Assembly: GCA_031972295.1 (NCBI GenBank)
Contig: DALYEZ010000001.1
Location: forward strand, 59,392 to 123,391
Direction: 5' to 3'
Length of the DNA: 64,000 bases
Source: JALHNF01 sp031972295
GTDB lineage: Bacteria > Patescibacteriota > Minisyncoccia > Phycocordibacterales > UBA5272
The translations under genes were made by a program, and so were the position numbers. Shown here piece after piece: positions 15,664 through 24,956 of this stretch; the first letter of the stretch is position 1; the number at the start of each line of letters is the position of its first letter. Under the pieces are notes generated by a model, which saw only the letters and a program-made list of their open reading frames with translations, had not been told where the DNA came from and did no database searches.

Positions 15664-17031
15664 TCAAGTGTAGTGGGGATCAATATCTACAGGCACATCC
15701 GAAAGTGAACTAACGAGAGATTGTAGTCCTTCCGTAACAACACCGAACTCCTTTATCAAAAACACCCCTCTGCTATAGCCCCCACGAAAAGCTTGGTATG
15801 TATGGAAGCAAATTTTTTCTACGTATTCACGCAGATGTGCTTCCTTGATTTCAAGACGTCCTGCAACAAACGAAATCAACTTCGACCTCTCTGCAAATTG
15901 CATTTGCACCAAAGCACCCTGAGCGTGGGCGCTTTCAATGCCGAAGCGAATCTGTCGAAGCTTATCCACCAAATTGGTGACGACTGCAGCGTTACCGCTT
16001 CCTTGCGGCAATACACCCTTTTCTTCAAGCCAATAGATGAATTGCAGACCGAAAACATCAGCCTTTAATTCCTCGAGACCATGACATGCTTCTCGAAAAT
16101 CTGAGTCAAAATGAAAACTAAGACCGTGAGAAATTTCATGCCCGATCGTGGCCTCAAAAAAACCCCTGAAAGTAAAAAGTTCTTGTGAGTGTGGAGGTAA
16201 AACTCGTCTGGCTATTTCTGTAGTGATGACTTCAAACTTTGCCTCCATGCTATTCACAAAAAAACACTTTTTGGATCCAAATTCTCGCCTAATGTTTTCT
16301 TCATTAGGTAAACAGCAAGCCATTGGAACAATTTCGTATAGACTACCACCAGCACTCTCTACCACATCTAAAGCGACCATCGGACAGAGAATGGGACTGG
16401 ATTCAAACTGAAACGAATTCCCAAGCCACGCATCAAAGGCATTGGCATACGACTGAAACAATTGAAGACGCTCATTCTTCTCTGGGGTAATCACCCCGAG
16501 AACTGCTTCCATTGTTGTCTTCACACCGAAGCGTGTATCTGCATAGCTCTCATAAAACCCAATGATTATTTCGATCGCCGACTCTACCTTGAGCCAATTG
16601 ATTTCACTTTGTTCGTAATCGTTTGACTCGAAGCTGCTAGCACGAGAAATCAGAAATGTCCGGAAGGAGTCGCTTGAAACTTTTTTTGCGGCTTGCCGGA
16701 GCAGTTCACAAATTTTTGCCAACCCCTCTTCATATTTCACACTGTAAGGAGTTTCTTCTAGCGATTCGCCCGAACCCATTACTACCGTCCGAGGATTCAT
16801 GAAATTTGAAACTTCTTCCTGAGTCACTCCCTTAGGCCAGAACGGGAACTCTTTGTGGAAAATTTCACCAGGAGCAAGAAAGGGTTGTGTCGATTGGGCA
16901 AGAAAAACCGAGTTTACAAACGGCATTGCCGTCTGCAAAATTTCCACAGCCTCTTTGTCGCCGGCACTGAGACGATCAAGGTTAACCCTAATTTGATAGG
17001 GGATATGGGGAAGCTTCGCATTACGAGTCAT
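15664..17031 (-). CDS. M49-like (dipeptidyl-peptidase III-related) zinc metallopeptidase
   Basis: 455 residues. HEISH at 298-302 is a zinc-binding HExxH motif and EELKAD at 320-325 supplies the third ligand, as in bacterial relatives of peptidase family M49. IGFYESYADTRFG near residue 157 also matches that family. No signal peptide is present, so it acts in the cytoplasm, probably on short peptides. ATG 17031 has a strong GGAGGAAA site; the leader carries a boxA-like TGTTCTTTG. An upstream in-frame start would lose that site. Base use is richer in GC than neighbouring genes. Confidence 0.75.
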   Translation of the reverse strand: MTRNAKLPHIPYQIRVNLDRLSAGDKEAVEILQTAMPFVNSVFLAQSTQPFLAPGEIFHKEFPFWPKGVTQEEVSNFMNPRTVVMGSGESLEETPYSVKYEEGLAKICELLRQAAKKVSSDSFRTFLISRASSFESNDYEQSEINWLKVESAIEIIIGFYESYADTRFGVKTTMEAVLGVITPEKNERLQLFQSYANAFDAWLGNSFQFESSPILCPMVALDVVESAGGSLYEIVPMACCLPNEENIRREFGSKKCFFVNSMEAKFEVITTEIARRVLPPHSQELFTFRGFFEATIGHEISHGLSFHFDSDFREACHGLEELKADVFGLQFIYWLEEKGVLPQGSGNAAVVTNLVDKLRQIRFGIESAHAQGALVQMQFAERSKLISFVAGRLEIKEAHLREYVEKICFHTYQAFRGGYSRGVFLIKEFGVVTEGLQSLVSSLSDVPVDIDPHYT

Positions 17032-17065
17032 GGCGTTTCCTCCGAGGATTTTGGTTAAGAGAATA

Positions 17066-17074
17066 CAAAGAACA
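17066..17074 (-). promoter_or_regulatory. boxA-like motif in the leader of the M49-like gene
   Basis: TGTTCTTTG on the minus strand, about 20 nt upstream of the GGAGG site. It equals the start of the Gram-positive rrn boxA. A candidate promoter lies upstream (TTGAAT, 17 nt, TAAGAA). Confidence 0.4.
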
Positions 17075-17121
17075 ACACACAATTCTTACCATAGGTTTGT
17101 TTTTTATTCAATAAAATCAGG

Positions 17122-17127
17122 TATACT
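17122..17127 (+). promoter_or_regulatory. -10 box of rnr
   Basis: TATACT ends 12 nt before the ATG at 17139, predicting a leader of about 5 nt. Confidence 0.5.
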
Positions 17128-17138
17128 AGTGAGTAATT

Positions 17139-19091
17139 ATGGTCAAGACACAATCATTCATCACGCCGCAATACGGCGATGAACTCGAAGGAACAATTGG
17201 AATTAATACAAAAGGTTTTGGGTTTGTAAAAGTTCTCACCCTAGAACAAAGCGTTGAAATACCTCAACACGATCTCAACACAGCCCTTCACGGCGACGCA
17301 GTGCGGGTAAAAATAACAGGTAAGAATAAATTTGGACAATTTGTTGGGGAAGTTCTTGAGATTATCCGCCGAAGTAAACACGGTTTTGCAGGAACTCTTT
17401 TCAAAGAGAAAAATGTGTACTTCGTAAAGGCGCAGGACGCAAAAATGTACACGGAAATCATGATTCCAGAATCTGCGCTCAATGGTGCGGAGGCTGGGCA
17501 AAAAGTATTCGCAAAAATCACCGAATGGACTGACTCTAAAAAAAGCCCGTGGGGAGCAATACACACCGTCTTAGGTAAACCAGGTGACAACGACGCCGAA
17601 GTCTCGGCATACGCGCTTGAGCGAGGTTTTAACACTAGTTTTCCTATTGATGTAGAAGAAGAAGCGCGACAAATTGAAGAAAAAGGTATTACTGAAGAAG
17701 ATCTCAAAGACCGAAGAGATTTTAGAAATGTACTTACGTGTACTATCGACCCTTTTGACGCAAAAGACTTTGACGATGCGCTTTCGTTTCAAAAACTTCC
17801 AAACGGAAATTATGAGGTAGGAGTTCATATTGCCGACGTGTCACATTACGTTCGAGAAGGCACCGCACTCGACAGAGAAGCAAAACTTCGAGCAACCTCT
17901 GTGTATCTTGTGGACCGCGTGATCCCGATGCTTCCTGAGGTGCTCTCAAACAATCTGTGTAGTTTGGTAGAAGGAAAAGATCGTCTTACATTTAGTGCTG
18001 TCTTTGAAGTAAACGAAAACGCAGAAATAGTAGGGAGTTGGTATGGAAGAACTGTCATCCATTCTCAAAAACGTTTCAGCTACGAAGAGGCACAAGAAAT
18101 TTTAGATGCCGGTGGAGGACTTCACTACGAAGCACTCAACACACTAAATATTCTGGCAAAAAAGATCCAGAAACGTCGTTTTGAAAATGGTGCTCTTTCA
18201 CTTGAAACAGAAGAAGTGAAGTTTAAACTTGATGAAAAAGGATTTCCTGTCTCTGTGTACAAAAAAGTTCGTGGTGATACACACAAAATGATTGAAGAGT
18301 GGATGCTCTCTGCAAACAAAGGTGTTGCAACATACGTTTCAAATCTCCCTAACCCGCAAGAACATACTTTCATATACCGTGTCCATCCAGAACCAGAAGA
18401 AGATCGTATGCTCAAGCTTGCTAACATTTTGCGTAACGCCGGGCATCCGATTAATTTCACCAACGGACTTGTACCTTCAAAAGACATTAATAAAATTCTT
18501 TCTTCACTCGAGGGAACAAAAGAAGGTGGACTCTTGCAGGTATATGTAACTCGGGCAATGCAGAAAGCGATATACAGCACTGACAATGTGGGACACTACG
18601 GACTTGCTTTTGATTTTTACTCCCACTTTACTTCACCCATCCGTCGCTATCCAGACACTATGGCGCACCGGCTTTTGGCTATCTATTTGTCAGGTAATCG
18701 CTCAGAAACTTCCGCAAAAAAGTTTTATGAAGAGCTTTGTGCTCATTGCTCATTCCGAGAAAAAGAAGCTGCTGATGCTGAACGAGGTTCTGTAAAATAC
18801 ATGCAGGTACTCTATATGTCAGTCCGCATTGGTCAGACATTCAATGGAGTTGTCTCTGGTGTGTCACAGTGGGGAATTTATGTTGAAGACTCTGCTACAA
18901 AATGTGAGGGGATGATAAAACTCCGTGATCTAGGGTCAGACTTTTATATGTACGACGACAAAAAGGACCTTATTTATGGAGAAAATAGCGGACAAATCTT
19001 CAAATTAGGCGATGAGATGAAGATTCAGGTCAAGGGAGTAAATATTGAGGAGCGCCTTATTGATTATGCCCGTGTTATTGACTCAAAGTAA
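17139..19091 (+). CDS. rnr: Ribonuclease R
   Basis: 650 residues. An N-terminal cold-shock-like RNA-binding part (EGTIGINTKGFGFVKV) is followed by the RNB catalytic domain with DPFDAKDFDDALSF, whose aspartates bind magnesium, and a C-terminal S1 domain (about 565-645). The enzyme degrades structured RNA 3' to 5' in the cytoplasm. It is slightly shorter than the E. coli enzyme and lacks its long basic tail. It precedes rpsP by 22 nt, though rpsP has its own -10-like box. Confidence 0.94.
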   Translation: MVKTQSFITPQYGDELEGTIGINTKGFGFVKVLTLEQSVEIPQHDLNTALHGDAVRVKITGKNKFGQFVGEVLEIIRRSKHGFAGTLFKEKNVYFVKAQDAKMYTEIMIPESALNGAEAGQKVFAKITEWTDSKKSPWGAIHTVLGKPGDNDAEVSAYALERGFNTSFPIDVEEEARQIEEKGITEEDLKDRRDFRNVLTCTIDPFDAKDFDDALSFQKLPNGNYEVGVHIADVSHYVREGTALDREAKLRATSVYLVDRVIPMLPEVLSNNLCSLVEGKDRLTFSAVFEVNENAEIVGSWYGRTVIHSQKRFSYEEAQEILDAGGGLHYEALNTLNILAKKIQKRRFENGALSLETEEVKFKLDEKGFPVSVYKKVRGDTHKMIEEWMLSANKGVATYVSNLPNPQEHTFIYRVHPEPEEDRMLKLANILRNAGHPINFTNGLVPSKDINKILSSLEGTKEGGLLQVYVTRAMQKAIYSTDNVGHYGLAFDFYSHFTSPIRRYPDTMAHRLLAIYLSGNRSETSAKKFYEELCAHCSFREKEAADAERGSVKYMQVLYMSVRIGQTFNGVVSGVSQWGIYVEDSATKCEGMIKLRDLGSDFYMYDDKKDLIYGENSGQIFKLGDEMKIQVKGVNIEERLIDYARVIDSK

Positions 19092-19113
19092 ATTTTCAGG
19101 TATTTTATAACCC

Positions 19114-19404
19114 ATGCTTACACTAAGACTTCAAAGAATAGGACGAAAAAACGACCCACACTTTCGGCTTGTTGCAACTGACTCAAAGAACGCAGCTCAG
19201 TCAGGAAAGGCGGTAGAAACTGTTGGAACATACAACGTTAAAATGGGCGTGTTTAATCCAAACGTAGAGCGAGTAAAACACTGGCTCAAAGTAGGTGCAA
19301 AACCATCTGACACTGTATTTAACCTCCTTATCAACAAGGGTGTTATCGAAGGTAAAAAGCGAAATCTTCTCCCTTCAAAGAAAAAAGAATCTAAGAAAAA
19401 ATAA
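19114..19404 (+). CDS. rpsP: 30S ribosomal protein bS16
   Basis: 96 residues: MLTLRLQRIGRKNDPHFRLV is the conserved start, followed by VGTYN and a Lys-rich tail. It assembles into the 5' domain of the small subunit. The order rpsP-khpA-trmD keeps the classic bacterial rpsP-rimM-trmD neighbourhood, with rimM missing. A terminator separates it from khpA. Confidence 0.96.
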   Translation: MLTLRLQRIGRKNDPHFRLVATDSKNAAQSGKAVETVGTYNVKMGVFNPNVERVKHWLKVGAKPSDTVFNLLINKGVIEGKKRNLLPSKKKESKKK

Positions 19405-19410
19405 ATCTCC

Positions 19411-19440
19411 AAAACATCTGCCTCGCGCAGATGTTTTTGT
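19411..19440 (+). terminator. Terminator after rpsP
   Basis: An 11-bp stem (19411-19421 with 19427-19437) that runs into a T-rich end. Confidence 0.8.
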
Positions 19441-19518
19441 TTGACCAAAGCACGCGAGCAAGATACTATGTAATGCGTAAGCGCGTGCTTACAAACGCTC
19501 TATAACATACACAACTCT

Positions 19519-19842
19519 ATGGAAGACAAAGTATTTCTCGAAACGGTAGTAAAAGCATTAGTAGACAATCCGGATGATGTACAAGTGGCTCGAAAAGTTG
19601 ATGAGATGGGAGTACTCCTTACTCTCGACATCAATCCCGCTGATATGGGGAAAGTAATTGGAAAAGAGGGAGCAACTGCGAAAGCGTTACGCACTATTCT
19701 CCGAGTCGTTGGAATGAAAAACAACGCACGAGTAAACCTCAAGATCAATGAGCCTGCTGGAAGCGAAAGAACAGCAGTTCGACGAACAACCCCAGAAGTA
19801 CCAACAGTAGAACAGGTAATGCAGGAGATCAAAGGTCTCTAA
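19519..19842 (+). CDS. khpA: KH-domain RNA-binding protein KhpA
   Basis: 107 residues with a single KH domain; GKVIGKEGATAKALR holds the GxxG RNA-binding loop near residue 49. KhpA acts with KhpB in RNA binding linked to cell length and translation in Gram-positive bacteria. It is longer than usual by a C-terminal tail of about 30 residues with basic and proline positions. It sits between rpsP and trmD as in many Firmicutes. Confidence 0.88.
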   Translation: MEDKVFLETVVKALVDNPDDVQVARKVDEMGVLLTLDINPADMGKVIGKEGATAKALRTILRVVGMKNNARVNLKINEPAGSERTAVRRTTPEVPTVEQVMQEIKGL

Positions 19843-19848
19843 ACCTTC

Positions 19849-19877
19849 AAAAACCACCACAAAAAGGTGGTTTTTGT
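19849..19877 (+). terminator. Terminator between khpA and trmD
   Basis: A 10-bp stem (19849-19858 with 19866-19875). The -10 box of trmD (TATAGT, 19879-19884) begins at its T-run. Confidence 0.8.
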
Positions 19878-19894
19878 GTATAGTAGGGAAATAT

Positions 19895-20554
19895 ATGCGT
19901 TTTCATGTTATAACCCTTTTTCCCAACATGTTTGAGTCGTACCTTTCCGACTCAATTTTAAAGCGTGCACAGGAAGCAAAAAAGGTTTCGTGGTTTTTCT
20001 ATAACCCTCGTACTGAAAGCAAAGATAAGTGGAAACGAGTAGATGATAGACCGTACGGTGGAGGGCCGGGAATGGTGATGACAGCGGATCCTATTTTGCG
20101 AGCCATTGAAAAAATACAAAAAAAGATTGCTCGCTACAAAAAAACAAAAGTAAAGACAATTATCTTTTCACCAGGAGGGACACAATTTACAAATACTATT
20201 GCCCGAGAGCTTATTACTAAAAAGGTAACTGATATTATTCTTATTTGCGGAAGATACGAAGGCATCGACGCTCGTGTAAAAAAGATTCTGAAAGCAGAGG
20301 AGTGGAGTATTGGTGAATATGTACTCACAGGAGGGGAATTACCTGCAATGATTGTGATTGACGCCGTGTCGCGCCACATAGACGGTGTCCTTGGTAATAA
20401 TCTTTCACCTGAAGAAAACAGAGTCTCGGCTCACGAAACATACACTCGGCCAGAAACATTTGTTTGGAAAAAGAAAAAATACAAAGTTCCAGAAGTTCTT
20501 CTTTCAGGAGACCCCAAGAAAATAGACGAATGGAAAAATAACTCAAAAAAGTAG
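19895..20554 (+). CDS. trmD: tRNA (guanine37-N1)-methyltransferase
   Basis: 219 residues of the SPOUT family. RPYGGGPGMVM, the SAM-binding knot segments ICGRYEGIDARV and SIGEYVLTGGELPAM, and the C-terminal RPETFVWKKKKY match TrmD, which methylates G37 of tRNAs and prevents frameshifting. ATG 19895 gives the conserved MRFHVITLFP start; an upstream TTG at 19874 lies inside the terminator. TATAGT is 11 nt before the ATG. Confidence 0.95.
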   Translation: MRFHVITLFPNMFESYLSDSILKRAQEAKKVSWFFYNPRTESKDKWKRVDDRPYGGGPGMVMTADPILRAIEKIQKKIARYKKTKVKTIIFSPGGTQFTNTIARELITKKVTDIILICGRYEGIDARVKKILKAEEWSIGEYVLTGGELPAMIVIDAVSRHIDGVLGNNLSPEENRVSAHETYTRPETFVWKKKKYKVPEVLLSGDPKKIDEWKNNSKK

Positions 20555-20652
20555 TGCGCCTCAGTATTGACGGTGACATTTTCGTACACCTGGCGGGTTT
20601 ATACCTATACTACTACTAGAAATCCATGAGCTTTTGTCAAAGACAAGAAATC

Positions 20653-20680
20653 TTGCAAAAGGCAAAAAATAAGGTATTAT
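20653..20680 (+). promoter_or_regulatory. Promoter of rplU
   Basis: TTGCAA (20653-20658) and TATTAT (20675-20680), 16 nt apart. The -10 box ends 8 nt before the ATG, so the mRNA is leaderless. Confidence 0.6.
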
Positions 20681-20688
20681 AGGTACTT

Positions 20689-21003
20689 ATGGAAATTGCA
20701 GTAATCGAAACAGGCGGAAAGCAATACAAGGTTGCCCCAGGCACCTCTATTAAAATTGAGAAGCTTTCAGACACACAGAAAGTAGGGGACAAAGTAACTT
20801 TTGACAAAGTACTTCTTGTGGATGGAGCTACTACAGCTATTGGTGCACCATACGTAGCGGGAGCAAAGGTTGAAGCAACAGTAGAAGAAATTGGACGACA
20901 TGACAAAGTTATTGTTTTGAAATACCGAGCAAAAAGTCGATACCAAAAGAAAAACGGCCACCGACAACTTTTTGTAAAAGTAAAGATTGATTCAATCAAG
21001 TAA
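20689..21003 (+). CDS. rplU: 50S ribosomal protein bL21
   Basis: 104 residues with the conserved start IAVIETGGKQYKV and the C-terminal YRAKSRYQKKNGHRQLF segment. It binds 23S rRNA in the large subunit. rpmA (bL27), the usual downstream partner, is absent; a terminator and the convergent recR follow directly. Confidence 0.96.
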   Translation: MEIAVIETGGKQYKVAPGTSIKIEKLSDTQKVGDKVTFDKVLLVDGATTAIGAPYVAGAKVEATVEEIGRHDKVIVLKYRAKSRYQKKNGHRQLFVKVKIDSIK

Positions 21004-21012
21004 TCAGAAACT

Positions 21013-21050
21013 AAAAATAAAAACCGCACACTGTGCGGTTTTTATTTTCT
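21013..21050. terminator. Bidirectional terminator between rplU and recR
   Basis: A 17-bp perfect stem (21014-21030 with 21032-21048) flanked by A and T runs. Confidence 0.85.
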
Positions 21051-21650
21051 ATTTGAGAGCGCTTGCGAAAGAGTATTCGGATCGGCATATTCTATTTCCG
21101 TACCTGTAGAAAGTCCTCGTCCAAGAATACTCACTTTAATAGTTGGAACAAGTTGTCCGAGAATGGTTTGAATATACTTGTACGTATGATCACCTTCTTG
21201 AGTTGCTGCGAGTGCAACCACAACTTCTTGTAAGCCGGTTTCGACAAGTTTTTTTACCCTACGAACTAATTCCTGAATACGAACCTTTAATGAAGGTGTT
21301 TGTTCATGAAGAGGCAAGCTGCCACCAAGTACAAAATAAAAACCATCATAGACTCGACTTTTTTCAATAGTCTGCAAATCAATATCTTTTTCAACAACAA
21401 GAAGAGTTGTTTTATTTCTGCGAGGATCTCGACACTCAGTACATTCAGCTTCATTATTACGTCGAGTAAAATACACAAAACATGACGGACACTGTGCCAC
21501 ATCTCTCCGCAAGACATTCATAGCATTCACAATTGCTTCATGAGACTCTTTTGATTGAGAGAGGATATAGTAGGCAAAACGGCGCGCCTGACGCGGGCCA
21601 ATGCCTGGAAACTTTGTAAACTCTTCTGACAATTTTTCAATAGGATCCAT
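21042..21650 (-). CDS. recR: Recombination protein RecR
   Basis: 202 residues: helix-hairpin-helix FPGIGPRQARRFAY, a four-cysteine zinc finger (CPSC and CTEC, about 55-75), and a Toprim domain with VVEKDIDLQTIE. RecR works with RecO and RecF to load RecA on gapped DNA. It begins 8 nt after the dnaB stop, so the two form an operon. Confidence 0.95.
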   Translation of the reverse strand: MDPIEKLSEEFTKFPGIGPRQARRFAYYILSQSKESHEAIVNAMNVLRRDVAQCPSCFVYFTRRNNEAECTECRDPRRNKTTLLVVEKDIDLQTIEKSRVYDGFYFVLGGSLPLHEQTPSLKVRIQELVRRVKKLVETGLQEVVVALAATQEGDHTYKYIQTILGQLVPTIKVSILGRGLSTGTEIEYADPNTLSQALSNRK

Positions 21651-21658
21651 AGAATAGA

Positions 21659-23038
21659 TTAGAATGATGCTCCGCCAGTAAAGTCGCTTTTTTCAATACT
21701 CAAGAAACTTGTCTTCTTGTCATCAAAGTATAATTCAACTTTTCCTGTTGGACCATTTCGATGTTTTTCGATTAAAATTTCAACAATGTTCGGCTTTTCT
21801 GGATTATCTTGATACTTATCTTCACGATGAATGAAAGCAACCACGTCGGCGTCTTGCTCGATGGAACCTGAGTCACGAAGGTCAGAAAGACGGGGCTTAC
21901 CACCACGAGCTTCCACAGCACGAGAAAGCTGTGAGAGGGCAATTACCGGCACATCAAACTCCTTAGCAAGACCTTTGAGGGAACGAGAAATTTCCGTAAC
22001 CTGATTTACCAAGTTATCGTAATTTTTCGCAGTTGTCATAAGCTGCAAGTAGTCAACAATCACAAGTCCAATAGGAGCATCCGCATGTTGTGAGTTATAT
22101 CGTCGCATTACGCTTCGCATACGCATAATAGAGTTTCCGGCCTGATCATCAATTGTGATAGGAGCCTTTGCAAGACGAGCGATTGCTTCTTGAAGTCGTG
22201 TAAAGTCTTCATCCAATGAAAGACGCCCCGTGCGCAACTTCCATGAGTCAACATGTGACTCAGCAGAGACCATACGATCAACGAGCTGTTGCTTACTCAT
22301 TTCTAGTGAAAAGATAGCCACGGGAATATTTTCTTTTACTGCAGCATGTCGAGCAAAGTCGAGCGCAAGAGAGGTTTTACCGACAGAGGGACGAGCAGCG
22401 AGAATAATGAGATCGGCCTTTTGGAAACCAGAAAGTTTGTTGTCGATTTCAGCAAACCCCGTTGGCACTCCACGAGTTTGCTGCCCTGACTGCTGGAGCT
22501 TCTCAAAACGATCCCAAGCATCATCAAGAAGGTCCTCGATTTTTTCTAGTTTCTGACCTTTGGAAATATTAGTAATATTGTACATCCGCTTCTCAGCTTC
22601 TTCGAGTACATGCTCAAGCTGTTTTTCTTCATTGTAGGCAAGTTCACCAATATGATGCGATGCGTTGATGAGATTTCTTAAAACGGCCTTTTTACGAACA
22701 ATTTCAGCGTAATAGTCTACGTTCGTAGCAGAGGGAACGGTATTTAAAAGCTCACTTACGTATGGTGTGCCGCCAATTCCTTCAAGTTCTTTTTGTTCAC
22801 GAAGTTTTGTCGTTACAGTAAGAAGATCAATCGGCTCACGCTTCGACGCAAGCTCAAACATCGCTTTGAAAATAACTCGATGACGCTCAGAATAAAAAGA
22901 TTCAGCTTCAACACTATCAAGAACATCGAACACTACATCCGGTCGAAGCATAATAGAACCCAGAAGCGCTTTTTCTGCCTCCAAATCTTGTGGTGGAATT
23001 CTATCAACAAACGGAGTAGTGCCTCGCATGTATCTCAT
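21659..23038 (-). CDS. dnaB: Replicative DNA helicase DnaB
   Basis: 459 residues. The N-terminal primase-interacting domain starts PPQDLEAEKALLGSIML; the RecA-like motor has Walker A ARPSVGKTSLA and the VIVDYLQLM Walker B. It unwinds DNA at the replication fork as a hexamer. ATG 23038 is used; an upstream TTG at 23062 and an ATG at 23029 are alternatives. It is upstream of recR in the same unit and divergent from trhO. Confidence 0.94.
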   Translation of the reverse strand: MRYMRGTTPFVDRIPPQDLEAEKALLGSIMLRPDVVFDVLDSVEAESFYSERHRVIFKAMFELASKREPIDLLTVTTKLREQKELEGIGGTPYVSELLNTVPSATNVDYYAEIVRKKAVLRNLINASHHIGELAYNEEKQLEHVLEEAEKRMYNITNISKGQKLEKIEDLLDDAWDRFEKLQQSGQQTRGVPTGFAEIDNKLSGFQKADLIILAARPSVGKTSLALDFARHAAVKENIPVAIFSLEMSKQQLVDRMVSAESHVDSWKLRTGRLSLDEDFTRLQEAIARLAKAPITIDDQAGNSIMRMRSVMRRYNSQHADAPIGLVIVDYLQLMTTAKNYDNLVNQVTEISRSLKGLAKEFDVPVIALSQLSRAVEARGGKPRLSDLRDSGSIEQDADVVAFIHREDKYQDNPEKPNIVEILIEKHRNGPTGKVELYFDDKKTSFLSIEKSDFTGGASF

Positions 23039-23101
23039 ACTACCATACTCACTTTTGGGCAATTTTTACTTTTTTGCTATATTTCTGGATAAGCTGTTGA
23101 T

Positions 23102-24016
23102 ATGGATTTCCAAATACTTCTTTATTACAAATACGTAACCATTACAGACCCCGTAGCCTTCATGAAAGAGCAGCGGGACCTCTGCGAACGACTCGGACTA
23201 AAGGGGCGTATTATTGTTGCGCACGAGGGCATAAACGGCACGGTAGGCGGAAGTGTAGACGCCACAGAGATGTATATCGCGGAAATGAAAAATGATCCGC
23301 GATTCATAGATATTCACTGGAAAAAGAGCTTCGGCCCACAAGATACCTTTCCGCGCCTTTCTATTAAAGTGCGCCCTGAAATAGTAACTACCAAAATTAC
23401 CGACGTAGAATTAAATCCCCAAAAAGAAACCGCAACACATCTCAAACCGGAAGAATTACATGCTTGGTATCGTGAAGGAAAGAGTTTCAAAGTTATCGAC
23501 ATGCGCAATTCATACGAAATTGGTATTGGAACATTCAAAGATTCTGTTGATCCAGAAACAATGAATTTTCGTGATCTTCCGAAATCGCTTGAAAAATTAA
23601 AAGTACACAAAGATGAAACTGTGCTCACCGTATGTACCGGCGGTGTACGTTGTGAAAAAGCATCACAATATTTAAAGACGCAAGGTTTTAAAGATGTCTA
23701 TCAGTTAGATGGCGGCATTGTAAGTTACATGGAGAAATATCCCGGAAAAGATTTTGAAGGAACTCTGTATGTATTTGATAAGCGAAAGAAAATGGATTTT
23801 TGTAAACCAGGAGAACGAGATGTGATAGGGAAGTGCTCAATCTGTTTAAGTACCACCGAACGAGTAGAAAACTGTGCGGACGACGAATGTCATCTTCAAT
23901 TTATTTGCTGTGATAATTGTATTTCAAAATATAACGGCATGGTCTACTGCAAAGAATGCAACAATACTCAAGGTGAATTTCCAAAGGTGAGCGGGCGAGT
24001 AACTAAAATTATTTAA
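23102..24016 (+). CDS. trhO: tRNA uridine(34) hydroxylase, rhodanese family
   Basis: 304 residues: an N-terminal acylphosphatase-like domain (YYKYVTI, AHEGINGTV), a rhodanese domain with catalytic Cys178 in CTGGVRCEKAS, and a cysteine-rich C-terminus (CSICLST, CCDNCISK, YCKECNN) that may bind zinc. TrhO hydroxylates U34 of some tRNAs using oxygen. Its presence suggests at least occasional contact with oxygen. Divergent from dnaB. Confidence 0.92.
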   Translation: MDFQILLYYKYVTITDPVAFMKEQRDLCERLGLKGRIIVAHEGINGTVGGSVDATEMYIAEMKNDPRFIDIHWKKSFGPQDTFPRLSIKVRPEIVTTKITDVELNPQKETATHLKPEELHAWYREGKSFKVIDMRNSYEIGIGTFKDSVDPETMNFRDLPKSLEKLKVHKDETVLTVCTGGVRCEKASQYLKTQGFKDVYQLDGGIVSYMEKYPGKDFEGTLYVFDKRKKMDFCKPGERDVIGKCSICLSTTERVENCADDECHLQFICCDNCISKYNGMVYCKECNNTQGEFPKVSGRVTKII

Positions 24017-24040
24017 AACAGGGTCAATGCCACAGAACTA

Positions 24041-24069
24041 TTGACCCAAATGAGTATTTGTGTTATATT
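24041..24069 (+). promoter_or_regulatory. Promoter of the 109-aa gene
   Basis: TTGACC (24041-24046) and TATATT (24064-24069), 17 nt apart; the leader is about 35 nt and holds a GGAGG site. Confidence 0.65.
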
Positions 24070-24110
24070 GTTCAAGTACCCGAGATTGGCTTGGGAGATG
24101 GAGGCTGGGA

Positions 24111-24440
24111 ATGATTGCTCAAGAGATTCCTAACAAGTTGTTCACGGAGTTGGCAGGGAAGCTAACACTAAGCGTACCCCCAGCCCTATTCATAGGGTCA
24201 TTTGGCGAAAAAGGAAGTATTCGCTTCATCAAAGATGGACTTACCACATCGGTTGGCATCCATCGAAAAAAACAAATGGTCCCCGGGGACCCCGCAGAAC
24301 TTGAAATCTCTCACGGACCACCACTGATGGTTCCGGTCATTCGCATCCTTCTGGGACTTCGTGAAGATCCAGCATTTCTCCCAATTTTGGCGCGTTGCGA
24401 TAATCTTTACGCGCGGTGCAAGGATTACGCGCGGGATTGA
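24111..24440 (+). CDS. Hypothetical protein, 109 aa
   Basis: Unknown family, soluble, no signal peptide. Strand-rich first half with PPALFIGSFGEKGSIRFI and a basic, cysteine-containing helical end (ARCDNLYARCKDYARD). ATG 24111 follows GGAGG by 6 nt; an upstream TTG at 24060 overlaps the -10 box and is rejected. It is a single-gene unit of the Shine-Dalgarno class, with promoter and terminator. Confidence 0.68.
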   Translation: MIAQEIPNKLFTELAGKLTLSVPPALFIGSFGEKGSIRFIKDGLTTSVGIHRKKQMVPGDPAELEISHGPPLMVPVIRILLGLREDPAFLPILARCDNLYARCKDYARD

Positions 24441-24463
24441 TTCTCTTTTTGCATATTGATTAC

Positions 24464-24496
24464 ATTCGCGGTCCGTAGTGACCGCGAATTTTTTAT
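24464..24496 (+). terminator. Terminator of the 109-aa gene
   Basis: A 10-bp perfect stem (24464-24473 with 24480-24489) followed by a T-run. Confidence 0.85.
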
Positions 24497-24542
24497 ATTT
24501 ATTTCTTTACCTTATTGCCCCATCTACGCTATAGTTTAGTAT

Positions 24543-24944
24543 ATGTACAAACAAGTAACCATCATTCTCCTAGTTGTAATTGTAAGTATTTATTTATCGT
24601 TCAACTACCAACAAAAACAAAATCCCGCACCTATTGCAATTACTTGGTCATTTGAAACAAAAGAAGCTGAGGGAATGAATCCTCCGCAAACAAAAGTAAC
24701 CGTTAGTATAGATGGAAAAGACTCTAATGCAGGCATCTATGATGGAACTTGTGCTTCTGTGGAACCTACAGAACTTGAAAGTGGAGAACTTTCCGGAGTT
24801 CTTTGTTGGTGGGCGGGAGGTGGAACTGAAATTGGTGTCTTTAAAGAAAATGGAAAAATGATTCTCAAGAAAAGAAGCATGGACGAAGGTACTGCAGAAG
24901 AAGAAGGGTTTCGAGGTAATTTTCAAACAGTTCTTGAACTCTAA
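24543..24944 (+). CDS. Membrane-anchored hypothetical protein, 133 aa
   Basis: One N-terminal helix (about residues 5-20) and an outside domain of about 110 residues with a cysteine pair (GTCASV, VLCWWAGGG) that could form a disulfide. No family name can be given. TATAGT at 24530-24535 ends 8 nt before the ATG, so it belongs to the leaderless class. Confidence 0.68.
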   Translation: MYKQVTIILLVVIVSIYLSFNYQQKQNPAPIAITWSFETKEAEGMNPPQTKVTVSIDGKDSNAGIYDGTCASVEPTELESGELSGVLCWWAGGGTEIGVFKENGKMILKKRSMDEGTAEEEGFRGNFQTVLEL

Positions 24945-24956
24945 CGTTAGGGGAAA

